From: Candidatus Litorirhabdus singularis
Lineage (GTDB): Bacteria; Pseudomonadota; Gammaproteobacteria; Pseudomonadales; Halieaceae
Assembly (NCBI RefSeq): GCF_026262625.1
Contig: NZ_SHNN01000006.1
Coordinates: 1-64,000, forward strand
Length of the DNA: 64,000 bases
Direction: 5' to 3'
A model generated the notes under the pieces. It worked only from the letters and a program-made list of their open reading frames with translations, had not been told where the DNA came from and did not search any database. This document shows, in pieces, positions 28,809 to 39,919 of the stretch (position 1 is the first letter of the stretch; every line of letters begins with the position of its first letter). The position numbers and the translations under genes are program-made.

Positions 28809-30407
28809 TCAGGCTTGTTTTGGGGTGTAAAAATCGGCAATTCGCGTTCCGCTGGCAAAGTGGCTGATCAGGTAGACGCTCATCCCTGCAGTTACCAGCA
28901 CCAAAAGTCTGGTAATTCGGCTCTGCCAACCCCAGTCCAGCCATTGCTGAACATCCGGAGTCAGCAACACCAGGATTAGTACCATCAGCAAACACGCCAG
29001 TAGCAGGCGCTGCAAAAGAAGCTTCCAGCCCGGCTGCCAGCGAAATACCTTTTCATGCAGCAGGCCACGCAGCAACAGGACAGCATTGAGCCAAGCTGCA
29101 ACACTGGTGGCCAGCGCCAAGCCAACATGGCCTATATTCCAAAAATGGTAGAGAGGTACTACAAAGAGCAAATTCAGCACCATATTCGCCACCATCGCAC
29201 GGATACCAATTTTGACCGGAGTGGCCGTATCCTGGCGAGCGTAATAGCCCGGTGCCAACACCTTGACCAGCATAAAAGCCAGCAAGCCCAGGCAGTAAGC
29301 GCGCAGACTCAGAGCCGACATACTGACATCGAACGGCGTCAGCGCACCGTATTGGAACAGAGTCACCAGAATCGGCTCAGCCAGCAGAATCAATGCCAAA
29401 CTGGACGGTAATCCAATTAACAGCACGCCGCGCATCGCCCAGTCCAGCGTATGGGCAAAGCGGTCCTCGGAGGAATTTGACCGCAGGCGCGACAGACTCG
29501 GCAAAATCACGGTGGCAATCGCGACCCCAAATACACCCAAGGGTAATTCTGTCAGCCGATCTGAATAATACAGCCAGGACACACTGCCAGTGGGCAAAAA
29601 AGAGGCCAGAATGGTGTCGAGCATCAAGTTGATCTGACTCACCGACACCCCAAACAGAGCTGGCACCATCAAGACCATAATCCTGCGCACCCCCTCATCA
29701 CGAACGTCCCAGATAGGTCGCGGCACCACACCCAGTCGATGCATAAAAGGATATTGAAACAACAACTGGGCGACACCCGCCAGCAGCACACCCCAGGCCA
29801 AGGCAAAGACCGGCTCGTCAAAATAGGGGGTGGCAAAGATCGCTGCGCTGATCAGCGAGATATTCAGGAGTACCGGCGTGAATGCGGGCACCGCAAAGCG
29901 ACCGTAACTGTTGAGAATCGCACCACAGAAACCGGTCATTGAAATCAGGAACAGGTAGGGAAAGGTGATACGAACCATATCTACCGTCAGCTGATACTTG
30001 AAGGGGTCGTCAAGAAAGCCGGGGGCAAATAATGCCGTCACCACCGGCGCGCCGACAATCATCAGACTGCAAATCAGCAGCAGTGTGCCACCCAGAACGC
30101 CCGCCGTGCGATCAATCAAGCCCAGCACCGCGGCACGCGAGCCGTTTTCGCGATACTCTGACAATACCGGCACAAAGGCCTGAGCAAATGCCCCCTCAGC
30201 AAACAGGCGTCGCAGAAAATTGGGTAATTTAAAGGCCACAAAGAAAGCGTCCGCATTCGCCGACGCCCCTATCATCACCCCAAATACGATATCGCGAACC
30301 AGTCCCAGTACTCTCGAAAGCATGGTCATGGCGCTGAAAACTGCGCTAGAGCGCAATAGTCCCGAGGGATTTTTTTCGGGTTGCTCCGAGTTCACCGAAT
30401 TGGCCAC
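28809..30407 (-). CDS. murJ: Lipid II flippase MurJ
   Basis: The 532-residue MOP-superfamily membrane protein has about 14 helices and the MviN signature near its start (AMTMLSRVLGLVRDIVFGVMIGASANADAFFVAFKLPNFLRRLFAEGAFAQAFVPV). It moves lipid-linked peptidoglycan precursor across the inner membrane. The GTG start at 30407 has no clear ribosome site, so the first 15-20 residues are uncertain. It precedes ribF as in Pseudomonas, but the usual neighbour rpsT is replaced by nudF here. Confidence 0.95.
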   Translation of the reverse strand: MANSVNSEQPEKNPSGLLRSSAVFSAMTMLSRVLGLVRDIVFGVMIGASANADAFFVAFKLPNFLRRLFAEGAFAQAFVPVLSEYRENGSRAAVLGLIDRTAGVLGGTLLLICSLMIVGAPVVTALFAPGFLDDPFKYQLTVDMVRITFPYLFLISMTGFCGAILNSYGRFAVPAFTPVLLNISLISAAIFATPYFDEPVFALAWGVLLAGVAQLLFQYPFMHRLGVVPRPIWDVRDEGVRRIMVLMVPALFGVSVSQINLMLDTILASFLPTGSVSWLYYSDRLTELPLGVFGVAIATVILPSLSRLRSNSSEDRFAHTLDWAMRGVLLIGLPSSLALILLAEPILVTLFQYGALTPFDVSMSALSLRAYCLGLLAFMLVKVLAPGYYARQDTATPVKIGIRAMVANMVLNLLFVVPLYHFWNIGHVGLALATSVAAWLNAVLLLRGLLHEKVFRWQPGWKLLLQRLLLACLLMVLILVLLTPDVQQWLDWGWQSRITRLLVLVTAGMSVYLISHFASGTRIADFYTPKQA

Positions 30408-30462
30408 GTGCGCTAGCGCCAGGTCGACGGGCAGCGTATTGGCGGAAAAGCGCGACCGGCCG

Positions 30463-31077
30463 TCATGTCAGCCACTGCTCACGTAGGGCATCACCGTGAT
30501 GTTGCAACCACAGTAGCGCAATCAGCGTGTGGCCATTATCAATGCGGCCGGCATTGAGCAGAGCCATGACTTCAGCCCGTGTCAGCACGTGCACGCGAAT
30601 ATCCTCATCCTCCTCATCGCAGCCATATACGCCGGATTGCTGCGGCCGCGTCGCTCTACCCACAAACAACCTAACCTGCTCACTGCAGGCGCCGGCGCTG
30701 GGGTAAAACCGCGCAATCGGATGTAATTCTGTGATCGACAAAGCGGCTTCTTCGATCGCTTCGCGCCGCGCCACTTCTTCATCATTCTCTCCGGGCTCCA
30801 CAACGCCAGCCACCAGCTCCAGCATCCAGGGGTTATTCTCATTACGGACTGCGCCCACTCGAAACTGTTCAATCATAATCAGCTCGTCGGTAACCGGATC
30901 CCAGGGCAGCACCCCCACTGCGTCGCCACGATCAAATACTTCACGCGTGATGGGATGACTCCAGCCACCGGCAAACAGGCGGTGCTGTAACACCACTTTA
31001 CGCACTGAAAAATACCCGGAGAAGACGCTGGGCTGTTCCAGAATGCGGACGTCTTCTGCTCCAAACTCAGGTTCCAT
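30463..31077 (-). CDS. nudF: ADP-ribose pyrophosphatase (Nudix)
   Basis: The 204-residue Nudix hydrolase splits ADP-ribose into AMP and ribose 5-phosphate. The Nudix box begins GVVEPGENDEEVARREAIEE, and the second region VRLFVGRATRP fits NudF. The box ends EEAAL where most members have EEAGL, so the conserved glycine is alanine. The ATG at 31077 (MEPEFGAEDVRI) is chosen because it follows the pyrB stop by four bases; an earlier frame start would lie inside pyrB. Confidence 0.88.
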   Translation of the reverse strand: MEPEFGAEDVRILEQPSVFSGYFSVRKVVLQHRLFAGGWSHPITREVFDRGDAVGVLPWDPVTDELIMIEQFRVGAVRNENNPWMLELVAGVVEPGENDEEVARREAIEEAALSITELHPIARFYPSAGACSEQVRLFVGRATRPQQSGVYGCDEEDEDIRVHVLTRAEVMALLNAGRIDNGHTLIALLWLQHHGDALREQWLT

Positions 31078-31081
31078 TGAC

Positions 31082-32095
31082 TCAGTACCGTGACCCGATA
31101 TACCAACTGACACTGCGGGCCTCGCGGTCCACCTGGTCAACCACGTCCAGAATCATGGCAAACAGCGCCATACGCACTAAGACGCCATTATCGGCCTGAC
31201 GAAAAATAGCCAGATTAGGATTGTCATTAAGGTCGTTATCGAGCTCGTTAGCGCCAGCACGGGAATCCCTGGGCAGCGGATGCATAATCACTGTGTTGGG
31301 TTCGCAATGACGGGTATATATATTCTGGTTCAGACGAAAACGACCCCGGTAGGTCGCCGCCTCCTCTTTGGAATCGAAACGCTCCTCCTGTATGCGGGTA
31401 GAGTACGCGATATCCACGTGAGCGATATTGGCCTCAAGCTCGTCAGTTTCCAGGACTTTATGCCCAGCACTGCGCATCGTCTCGACAATATCCTCGGGCA
31501 TGCGTAGCTCTTGCGGCGAGATCAGATAAACAGTCAGGTCATCGAATAAACACAACAACCGACACAGTGAATGCACCGTACGGCCAAAACGCAGATCACC
31601 AATCAGCGCAATGCGCAGATTATCGATAGAGCCGCCACGCCCCTGCACCTCACTCTTAATGGTGTACAGATCCAGCAACGCCTGACTGGGGTGCTCATTG
31701 GCGCCATCACCGCCATTAATGACAGGCACTCGGCTGGCCCGTGCAAAATCAGCGACTGAGCCTGACTCGGGGTGGCGCATCGCGATAACATCGCTATAGC
31801 CTGAGATAACACGGGCCGTGTCATACAGCGACTCGCCCTTGGCGATGGCGGAATGTTCAAACCCTGTGGTCTCGCGCACCTGACCGCCCAGTAGATTAAA
31901 CGCGCAGCCAAAACTGACGCGGGTTCGGGTACTGGGCTCGAAAAACATGGATCCAAGAATCGCGCCATCGAGTACGCGGGTCACTTTCTCACGATGAGCA
32001 TAGGGACGCATACGGTCCGCTACCGAAAATATACCTTCGATATCGGGGCGTTGAAACTGATTAACGGAGAGAATATGGCTGCCGGCGAACTGCAC
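31082..32095 (-). CDS. pyrB: Aspartate carbamoyltransferase catalytic chain
   Basis: The 337-residue enzyme makes N-carbamoyl-aspartate in pyrimidine synthesis. Key motifs are FFEPSTRTRVSF (about 52-63, carbamoyl phosphate), HPSQALLDLYT (about 135) and MHPLPR (about 270). No pyrI regulatory chain or pyrC-like partner follows; nudF does. The GTG start at 32095 is chosen because AAGGAGG lies five bases upstream; a longer frame would read through that site. A TATAAT (32128-32123, minus) 27 bases ahead of this start could be the -10 element, but no good -35 is seen. Confidence 0.92.
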   Translation of the reverse strand: MQFAGSHILSVNQFQRPDIEGIFSVADRMRPYAHREKVTRVLDGAILGSMFFEPSTRTRVSFGCAFNLLGGQVRETTGFEHSAIAKGESLYDTARVISGYSDVIAMRHPESGSVADFARASRVPVINGGDGANEHPSQALLDLYTIKSEVQGRGGSIDNLRIALIGDLRFGRTVHSLCRLLCLFDDLTVYLISPQELRMPEDIVETMRSAGHKVLETDELEANIAHVDIAYSTRIQEERFDSKEEAATYRGRFRLNQNIYTRHCEPNTVIMHPLPRDSRAGANELDNDLNDNPNLAIFRQADNGVLVRMALFAMILDVVDQVDREARSVSWYIGSRY

Positions 32096-32211
32096 GAACA
32101 CCTCCTTAGCTGGTTGATCTCCATTATAGACCCGGCCCACTCCCGTGGAAGGGAAATAACACCAATTACGGGATAACCTCTCAGTCGCTGGCCCCGCCTC
32201 AAACCCGGCAT

Positions 32212-33657
32212 TCAGCCCAGTAGCTGATCGCTATAGGCGAGGAGGTCCTGCAGCACGGCCTGTGCGGCGCTATTGCCGTCGTGTTGGGCCTGTAACTGCT
32301 CAATACGGCCCAGAAAATCATCCATCACGATACTGGCACCTGCCTCCGCTTCCGTGAGGTAGGCAAAACGCTGTTCCTCCCATTGCGCGGCTTCTTCTGA
32401 CGTTAGTGACTGCGGATAATTGCGTGCCCGGTAGCGAAACAACATTTCTGGCAGCCGCCGATCTTCAAAAACCAGGCTTTCCTGCGCCAGTTGCTCCGGC
32501 GAGCAGTCGATAACACGATTCATCACACGACGATCAGCATCGCTAAAAAAACCTCCGCTGTAGAGCATCCGATCAGGGTCGGTAATGGGTGCCAACTGGC
32601 GACCGCTGTAAACCTGCTGGAGCTTTTCGCTAAGGCCATCTATTCCGGCCAGAAGCTGGCGGTGCTGGCGGCAGCGAGTAACGTCTATCTGCAATCGTTC
32701 AGCGGTGGGGGCGTCAAGTAGCTTCGGTGTCACCAGCACCGGGCAGCGATTCAGTCGCACCGACTTCAAACCCAGCCGGGCCAAGCCTTCCGTCTGTTCA
32801 GCAAGCGGAGTAAACAAACGCTCGCGCAGGGCGTCGGCGTCCAGCGTCTGTAGCTCAGCGGGATCACTATCGAGATCAAAACAGATGACTTCGTTACTAT
32901 TGGTCGGATGTTTGGCCAAAGGCAGGATCAGCGCAATATTATCCCTTGCCGCGCCAAACATACCGGAGACGTGTAACACCGGTCGCGGTGCGCTCAGATC
33001 GAGCAATTGTGCGGCAGACTGCTTGTCACGATGTTGCAGTACGTAATCATACAAACGCGGCTGTCGCTCCCGAATCAAACGCGCTACGGCGATAGTGGCA
33101 TAGACGTCCGATAAAGCATCATGCGCGGCCTCATGCCCGATTCCATTGGCCTCGGTTAACTGCTCTAACCGGAACGAAGGCAGCCCGTCTTCTCGCTTCG
33201 GCCAGACAATACCCTCGGGGCGCAGCGCATGGGTGAGGCGTACCATGTCGATAATATCCCAACGCGAGTTACCGTCGCGATACTCTCTGGCGTAGGGATC
33301 GTAAAAATTTCGATACAGGGTGTAACGCGTGACTTCGTCATCAAAGCGCAGGCTGTTGTAACCCACTGAGCACGTACCGGGCTGCGCCATTTCAGCGTGA
33401 ATCTGCGCAATAAACTCGCGTTCGGGGACCCCGCCAGCCAGCGCCTGCTGGGGCGTAATTCCTGTCACCAGACAGGCCTCCGGTTGCGGCAACACATCGC
33501 GCGCCGGCTGTGAGTAAATCATCAGCGGCTCACCGACGACGTTAAAATCAGCGTCAGTGCGCACTCCGGCAAACTGCACCGGCCGGTCGCGACTGACATC
33601 CGTGCCAAAGGTCTCGTAGTCGTGCCAGTAGAAGGTTCCTTTCACAGCTTCTCCCAT
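32212..33657 (-). CDS. sbcB: Exonuclease I
   Basis: The 481-residue 3'-5' single-strand DNA exonuclease has the DEDDh motif HDYETFG (Asp13, Glu15) at the N-terminus, VGYNSLRFDDE near 110 and HDALSDVYATIAVARL near 180, followed by the SH3-like and helical C-terminal domains of E. coli ExoI. It works in mismatch repair and recombination with RecA. It starts at ATG 33657 and lies 14 bases after the fumarase gene, probably cotranscribed. Confidence 0.96.
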   Translation of the reverse strand: MGEAVKGTFYWHDYETFGTDVSRDRPVQFAGVRTDADFNVVGEPLMIYSQPARDVLPQPEACLVTGITPQQALAGGVPEREFIAQIHAEMAQPGTCSVGYNSLRFDDEVTRYTLYRNFYDPYAREYRDGNSRWDIIDMVRLTHALRPEGIVWPKREDGLPSFRLEQLTEANGIGHEAAHDALSDVYATIAVARLIRERQPRLYDYVLQHRDKQSAAQLLDLSAPRPVLHVSGMFGAARDNIALILPLAKHPTNSNEVICFDLDSDPAELQTLDADALRERLFTPLAEQTEGLARLGLKSVRLNRCPVLVTPKLLDAPTAERLQIDVTRCRQHRQLLAGIDGLSEKLQQVYSGRQLAPITDPDRMLYSGGFFSDADRRVMNRVIDCSPEQLAQESLVFEDRRLPEMLFRYRARNYPQSLTSEEAAQWEEQRFAYLTEAEAGASIVMDDFLGRIEQLQAQHDGNSAAQAVLQDLLAYSDQLLG

Positions 33658-33671
33658 GCCGCCCCGGCAGC

Positions 33672-35195
33672 TTAGATCAACTCTAACGCCTGCTCTTCAA
33701 TTTTCTGCTTCCAGATAGCCGGGCCAGTCTGATGCACTGACTCTCCGGTGACATCAACGGCTACCGTCACCGGCATTTCGTTGACCTCAAACTCATAGAT
33801 TGCCTCCATTCCCAGCTCTGGAAATGCCACAACCCGGGCCTGAGTAATCGCCTTGGAAACCAGATAGGCGGCGCCGCCCACGGCCATCAGGTAAGTCGAC
33901 TTATGCTTGCGAATAGCCTCTATACCGGTGGGACCACGCTCTGCCTTACCAATCATGCCCATCAGGCCGGTGTGCTCCAAAATGAAGTCGGTAAACTTGT
34001 CCATGCGCGTGGCTGTGGTTGGGCCCGCCGGACCCATCACCTCGTCACGGACAGGGTCCACTGGCCCCACGTAATAAATGAACTTACCCTTAAAATCGAC
34101 GTCCGCTGGCAAGCCTTCGCCACTTTCTATGAGCTCCTTCATTTTCTTATGCGCGGCATCTCGGCCGGTCAGCATTTTGCCAGACAACAGCAGCGTGTCA
34201 CCGGGCTTCCAACTGGCTGCTTCAGCTTCAGTCACTGTGTCCAGATTAACCCGTTTGACGTTATCGCCAGCTTCACGGGTAATATCGGGCCAATCGTCCA
34301 GATTGGGCGGGGTCTGCAGCGAGGGCCCGCTCCCATCCAGCACAAAATGCGCGTGTCGAGTGGCTGCACAATTGGGGATCATCGCTACGGGCAGAGAGGC
34401 TGCGTGGGTAGGATAGTCCTTGATTTTGACGTCAACGACAGTGGTCAGGCCGCCTAAACCCTGGGCACCAATACCCAATTTATTGACCGCGTCCATGATC
34501 TCCAGTCGCAGTTCTTCAGCCCGATTGGCCGGCCCACGCTTGCGCAAATCATGAATATCGACCGGGTCCATCAGGCTTTCCTTGGCCATTACAGCGGCCT
34601 TTTCGGCCGTACCGCCAATACCAATGCCGAGCATACCGGGTGGGCACCAGCCGGCCCCCATCGTGGGAACGGTTTTAACTACCCAGTCAACAATACTGTC
34701 CGACGGGTTGAGCATGACCATTTTCGACTTGTTCTCTGAACCGCCGCCCTTCGCAGCCAGCGCGACATCTACGGTGTCGCCCTCTACCACTTCCATATGA
34801 ATAACCGCGGGCGTATTGTCTTTGGTGTTACGACGTGCTCCGGCCGGGTCTTCAAGGATGGACGCACGCAATACATTGTCCGGGTTCAGATAGGCGCGGC
34901 GCACGCCCTCATTGACCATGTCAGTGACAGACATTTTTGCCTCCCACTGCACTTGCATGCCAATCTTCAAGAACACAGTCACGATGCCAGTATCCTGACA
35001 AATAGGGCGCCGTCCCTGCGCGCACATCCGTGAGTTGATAAGAATCTGCGCCATGGCATCTTTGGCGGCCGGATTCTGCTCGTGCTCATAGGCCTCGTGA
35101 ATGGCCTTCACAAAATCCAGCGGGTGAAAGTAGGAAATAAACTGCAAGGCATCGGCAACACTGTCGATGAAATCATCCTGACGAATAACCGTCAT
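33672..35195 (-). CDS. Class I fumarate hydratase (4Fe-4S)
   Basis: The 507-residue single-chain fumarase interconverts fumarate and malate. The three cluster cysteines appear in RRPICQDTGIV, GWCPPGMLGIGIGG and PNCAATRHAHF. It is the fumA/fumB/ttdAB fused type, oxygen-sensitive in E. coli, and not the iron-free FumC. The ATG at 35195 (MTVIRQDDFIDS) has GAGG ten bases upstream and matches the family; an upstream start adds eight residues. FumA-like versus FumB-like use cannot be told from sequence, so no symbol is given. Confidence 0.94.
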   Translation of the reverse strand: MTVIRQDDFIDSVADALQFISYFHPLDFVKAIHEAYEHEQNPAAKDAMAQILINSRMCAQGRRPICQDTGIVTVFLKIGMQVQWEAKMSVTDMVNEGVRRAYLNPDNVLRASILEDPAGARRNTKDNTPAVIHMEVVEGDTVDVALAAKGGGSENKSKMVMLNPSDSIVDWVVKTVPTMGAGWCPPGMLGIGIGGTAEKAAVMAKESLMDPVDIHDLRKRGPANRAEELRLEIMDAVNKLGIGAQGLGGLTTVVDVKIKDYPTHAASLPVAMIPNCAATRHAHFVLDGSGPSLQTPPNLDDWPDITREAGDNVKRVNLDTVTEAEAASWKPGDTLLLSGKMLTGRDAAHKKMKELIESGEGLPADVDFKGKFIYYVGPVDPVRDEVMGPAGPTTATRMDKFTDFILEHTGLMGMIGKAERGPTGIEAIRKHKSTYLMAVGGAAYLVSKAITQARVVAFPELGMEAIYEFEVNEMPVTVAVDVTGESVHQTGPAIWKQKIEEQALELI

Positions 35196-35331
35196 GCTAA
35201 AAGTCCTCAAAAGTGACAAAAACAGGGCCGGTATTGTACATCAAGAAGTGCCGCACCGCGCCTGCTGCTCTCTACAACTCTGGCGGCCGCTGCTATGCTA
35301 AAGCGCTTGCCAACCTGGAGAATGTAACAGC

Positions 35332-36111
35332 ATGAGTCTGAACCTCAAATCCTGCACTGACAGCGTCGTCTATCGCCTGCAAAATCACGTTCTGCACGTG
35401 ACGCTGAATCGTGCCAGCAAGCGTAATGCCCTCGATAACGCCATGTACTCCGCACTGGCAGAAGCCATTGAATATGCCGATACGGATGCTCAAGTAAGGG
35501 CCGTGCTGATTTACGGCAGTGAGGAATGCTTTACCGCAGGCAACGATCTCAGCTCGTTCGCGAACCCCGATCAGGAGGGCTACGCTGAAATACCGGCACT
35601 GCGGATGATCCGCGCGCTGACAGAGTCGCAGACACCTCTGGTAGCAGCGGTAGCAGGCCCCGCCGTGGGCGTTGGCACCACCTTGTTACTGCATTGCGAT
35701 CTGATTTACGCGGCCAGCAACAGCAAGTTTAGATTGCCCTTCAGTCAACTGGGCTTGGTACCAGAGGCCGCTTCCAGCCTACTGCTGCCGCGCCTGGTGG
35801 GACACCAGAAAGCGATGGAGTTGTTAGTGCTGGGGGACGTATTTAGCGCCGACACCGCCCGCGAAATAGGGATGATCAACGCTGTCGTCGATACGGATGT
35901 GATTGGTATGGCCACAAGCGAGGCGGAGCGCCTTGCGCAGCTGGCTCCGGCTTCAGTGCGGGCCACCAAAAACCTGCTGCGCGAACCGCTGCGACAGAGC
36001 CTGCGTGATGCCAACGATGCGGAACAGAAATATTTCAGAGAAGCCTTAAGCTCAGACGAAGCACGCGAAGCACTGCAGGCCTTTTTGGAAAAACGCCCGG
36101 CGCGCTTTTAG
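35332..36111 (+). CDS. Enoyl-CoA hydratase/isomerase family protein
   Basis: The 259-residue crotonase-fold protein has the oxyanion-hole segments FTAGNDLSSF (about 64) and AGPAVGVGTTLLLHCDLIYA (about 108), and LGLVPEAASSLLLPRLVG (about 139) with a single acidic residue. The second catalytic glutamate of true hydratases (EGGG-type segment near GPAVGVG) is not obvious, so it may be an isomerase. Candidate substrates are fatty or aromatic acyl-CoAs. It stands alone, divergent from the fumarase gene, and is 7 kb from the steroid cluster. Confidence 0.8.
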   Translation: MSLNLKSCTDSVVYRLQNHVLHVTLNRASKRNALDNAMYSALAEAIEYADTDAQVRAVLIYGSEECFTAGNDLSSFANPDQEGYAEIPALRMIRALTESQTPLVAAVAGPAVGVGTTLLLHCDLIYAASNSKFRLPFSQLGLVPEAASSLLLPRLVGHQKAMELLVLGDVFSADTAREIGMINAVVDTDVIGMATSEAERLAQLAPASVRATKNLLREPLRQSLRDANDAEQKYFREALSSDEAREALQAFLEKRPARF

Positions 36112-36135
36112 CACCGGAGCGATTAAAGATAAGTG

Positions 36136-36876
36136 TCAGGGCGTAGCAACGCCCTGAATTTCGTTCATGCGGGTATTGATCTCAGAAAGATTACGGTTAA
36201 CCGTACGGCGGAAATTGTTGTTTGATTCCACCCACTCTTCGCCGACACCAACCCGACGCTGTAACTTCGCAAATTCAAGGTTGAGGCGGTTAAGGTCGTC
36301 ACCCAGGCGCTCCAGCTGTGCCTCACTGGCATTGGCTGTATTCTGCATACGCTCCAGGTCACCAGCAACCGCCTGCAGCGCTTTCATGTCCGCGGCCAGC
36401 GTTTGCAGCTGGGCCGAATAATCTTTGTCAGTTTTTTGTAACGACGCCAGCGTGCTGCCGTGGCTGGCTGTTGATTTATCAAGCGCAGCTATTTTTGCTT
36501 TATTGCGACGCCAAGCAGAAGCCCACAGCTTATCCACCTCGGAATAGAGCTCTTTGATCTTCACCGCCATTGCCGTCGCAGACTGGCTCATACCTTCATC
36601 AGTATCTGATAAACGGTCCTCAAGGTCTGCGATACGCGTTTCATAGCGTAGCTGTACCTCATCTGAGCGTTCCAGCGCTGTCTGCAGCTGCCAGGCCCAA
36701 GCACAGGCAACGGCAGCCACAACCAGGCTAAGGGTAATCAACAGGCGCGCCCAAAGGCCCGCACCGCCGCTACTACTGGAGGCCGTTCGCCCACGCGTAG
36801 TTGTGCCTATCGCGCCTTCATCCCGCTGGGGAATGATGGAGGGGATATCATCAATAGAGTCATCTCTGGTCGGCAT
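36136..36876 (-). CDS. Inner-membrane protein with long periplasmic coiled coil, unknown function
   Basis: The 246-residue product has a polar, serine-rich N-terminus, one membrane helix (about residues 42-64, LWARLLITLSLVVAAVACAW) and then about 170 residues of heptad-like coiled coil (ELYSEVDKLW, LQTLAADMKALQ, AQLERLGDDLNRLN). I do not recognise a family with a known role. The topology, a single anchor and extended coiled coil, recalls envelope scaffold or division-associated proteins, but nothing in its neighbours supports a specific job. Confidence 0.7.
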   Translation of the reverse strand: MPTRDDSIDDIPSIIPQRDEGAIGTTTRGRTASSSSGGAGLWARLLITLSLVVAAVACAWAWQLQTALERSDEVQLRYETRIADLEDRLSDTDEGMSQSATAMAVKIKELYSEVDKLWASAWRRNKAKIAALDKSTASHGSTLASLQKTDKDYSAQLQTLAADMKALQAVAGDLERMQNTANASEAQLERLGDDLNRLNLEFAKLQRRVGVGEEWVESNNNFRRTVNRNLSEINTRMNEIQGVATP

Positions 36877-36947
36877 GGGATAGTAACAACGTTAGTAAAA
36901 TGCGGTGGAGCGGTGGGCCGGGATGATATCCCGGCCCGATAGTAGCT

Positions 36948-37565
36948 TTAGACGTAAACCAGAATCGCCCAAGTCGCTATGGTCAGCGCCAAACTGCAGT
37001 GAATCACACCTTTCACGCTGGTCATCGGACCAGTCTTACCGAACAGAGCGTTGACTTCGAGCAGAGTGATCAAGCCCAGCGCGACGTACACTGCGGTGGG
37101 GCTGGCATCGATATACAGGTGCTTTGAACCCAACATGCCAAACAGCATAGGCCCCGAAAACAGCGTGTTAGTGCGCGAAGCCAGGCCGGCCTTGGCAGCA
37201 GAAGCAGGTCCGTCGCCTTCTTTCAGGCCCAGCACTACCTTCTGGTTAGGCCAAATAATCAGCCACACATTGAGGAACATAAAAATACCCGCGAGGGCGC
37301 CAACCCAAATAACCGGCTGTCCGAGCAGGTTTGAATGCGCGCCTATGGCGTACAGCAAGTACATACCGGTAATGAAGGTAAACATTGCGCCCCACCGAAA
37401 CCACCACAATGCACGCGGCGCCAGCTTCTTGATGGCGTCGGCCTTGGCGTCCGCTTCAGCTTCCTTAAAGTACTCGGTCTGGACAAAGTTGAAGTAATAG
37501 AGCATGCCTATCCAGGTGATGCCGAACAGAACGTGCGCCCAACGAAAGATAAATTCCAGAATCAT
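36948..37565 (-). CDS. PuuD-like membrane protein (urate hydroxylase family, membrane part only)
   Basis: The 205-residue protein has about five membrane helices and the family phrases RWAHVLFGITWIGMLYYFNFVQ at the start and RWGAMFTFITGMYLLY, with histidines that could bind haem. This resembles the membrane domain of PuuD, a urate hydroxylase of some bacteria, but it lacks the cytochrome c domain of that enzyme and no purine genes are near. Many marine gammaproteobacteria carry such orphan short forms. GGGGAAA precedes the ATG. Function is unproven. Confidence 0.72.
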   Translation of the reverse strand: MILEFIFRWAHVLFGITWIGMLYYFNFVQTEYFKEAEADAKADAIKKLAPRALWWFRWGAMFTFITGMYLLYAIGAHSNLLGQPVIWVGALAGIFMFLNVWLIIWPNQKVVLGLKEGDGPASAAKAGLASRTNTLFSGPMLFGMLGSKHLYIDASPTAVYVALGLITLLEVNALFGKTGPMTSVKGVIHCSLALTIATWAILVYV

Positions 37566-37730
37566 AGTATTTCCCCAAGTGTGTTGACGGTGTTATTAGG
37601 CTCACAGTAAACCTTTGGCGCTATTCTAAGACCTTGGCACCGTTTAATAAACGTCATTCTGCAAAAACTATTGTAACTACTGCAACAGCGGCTGCCAGCT
37701 AACGCTAGCCAAGTGCCCAGTTTGAAGGCA

Positions 37731-37755
37731 AAAAAAACCCCGCATAAAGCGGGGT
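37731..37755 (-). terminator. Intrinsic terminator of groESL
   Basis: On the minus strand ACCCCGC and GCGGGGT (arms 37755-37749 and 37743-37737) form a 7-base stem with a 5-base loop, followed by a run of Ts (37736-37731). It lies about 20 bases after the groEL stop codon and is a textbook rho-independent terminator. Confidence 0.9.
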
Positions 37756-37774
37756 CTTTAGGATGAGGCTAAGC

Positions 37775-39427
<1,653 letters not shown>

Positions 39428-39479
39428 CTAAATCCTTTCTTGAATATTGAAATACGATTGAACGGTGAAGGGGTATCGA

Positions 39480-39770
39480 TTAATCGATAACGCCGTAGAT
39501 TTCACTTTCGCCCATAATGATCAGCTCTTCGCCATCAACTTCGATGGTGTTGCCGCCAGCGTATTGGCCGAAAACAACGGTATCGCCAACTTTTACTGCC
39601 AGCGCACGGATTTCACCGCTCTCGAGAACTTTGCCTTCGCCAACAGCTATGACTTCACCCTGGTTGGGCTTTTCTTTGGCGGAACCGGGCAGAAGGATAC
39701 CGCCTGCTGTAGTTTCTTCCTCTTCCTTACGACGTACGACCACACGGTCGTATAACGGACGGATATTCAT
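39480..39770 (-). CDS. groS: GroES co-chaperonin
   Basis: The 96-residue HSP10 starts [19 protein letters not shown], contains the mobile loop [15 protein letters not shown] and the roof segment, and ends SEIYGVID. Its heptamer caps GroEL. GGAGATG lies before the ATG. Upstream are a CIRCE element, a sigma-70-like promoter and a consensus sigma-32 promoter. Confidence 0.99.
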   Translation of the reverse strand: MNIRPLYDRVVVRRKEEEETTAGGILLPGSAKEKPNQGEVIAVGEGKVLESGEIRALAVKVGDTVVFGQYAGGNTIEVDGEELIIMGESEIYGVID

Positions 39771-39836
39771 CTTTGCACATCTCCAAAATTATGTTGGTTA
39801 TCGTACCGACGCACCGGGATGCCGGCTCGCCTCACT

Positions 39837-39864
39837 AGATGGGGCCTGAGCGCTGGATTTCAAG
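39837..39864 (-). promoter_or_regulatory. Sigma-32 heat-shock promoter of groESL
   Basis: On the minus strand CTTGAAA (39864-39858), a 13-base spacer and CCCCATCT (39844-39837) match the sigma-32 consensus CTTGAAA-N-CCCCATnT fully. The predicted start point lies downstream of the CIRCE element, so this promoter may escape HrcA repression in part. Confidence 0.88.
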
Positions 39865-39892
39865 GTTCAAGATACAAAATAGGTGACCTTTT

Positions 39893-39919
39893 TTAGCACT
39901 CTCCCTTTGGGAGTGCTAA
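39893..39919. promoter_or_regulatory. CIRCE element (HrcA operator) of groESL
   Basis: TTAGCACTC (39893-39901), a 9-base spacer and GAGTGCTAA (39911-39919) form the perfect CIRCE inverted repeat. HrcA binds this operator and represses chaperonin genes until heat stress. It overlaps the end of the -10 element of the sigma-70-like promoter, an ideal place for repression. Confidence 0.96.
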
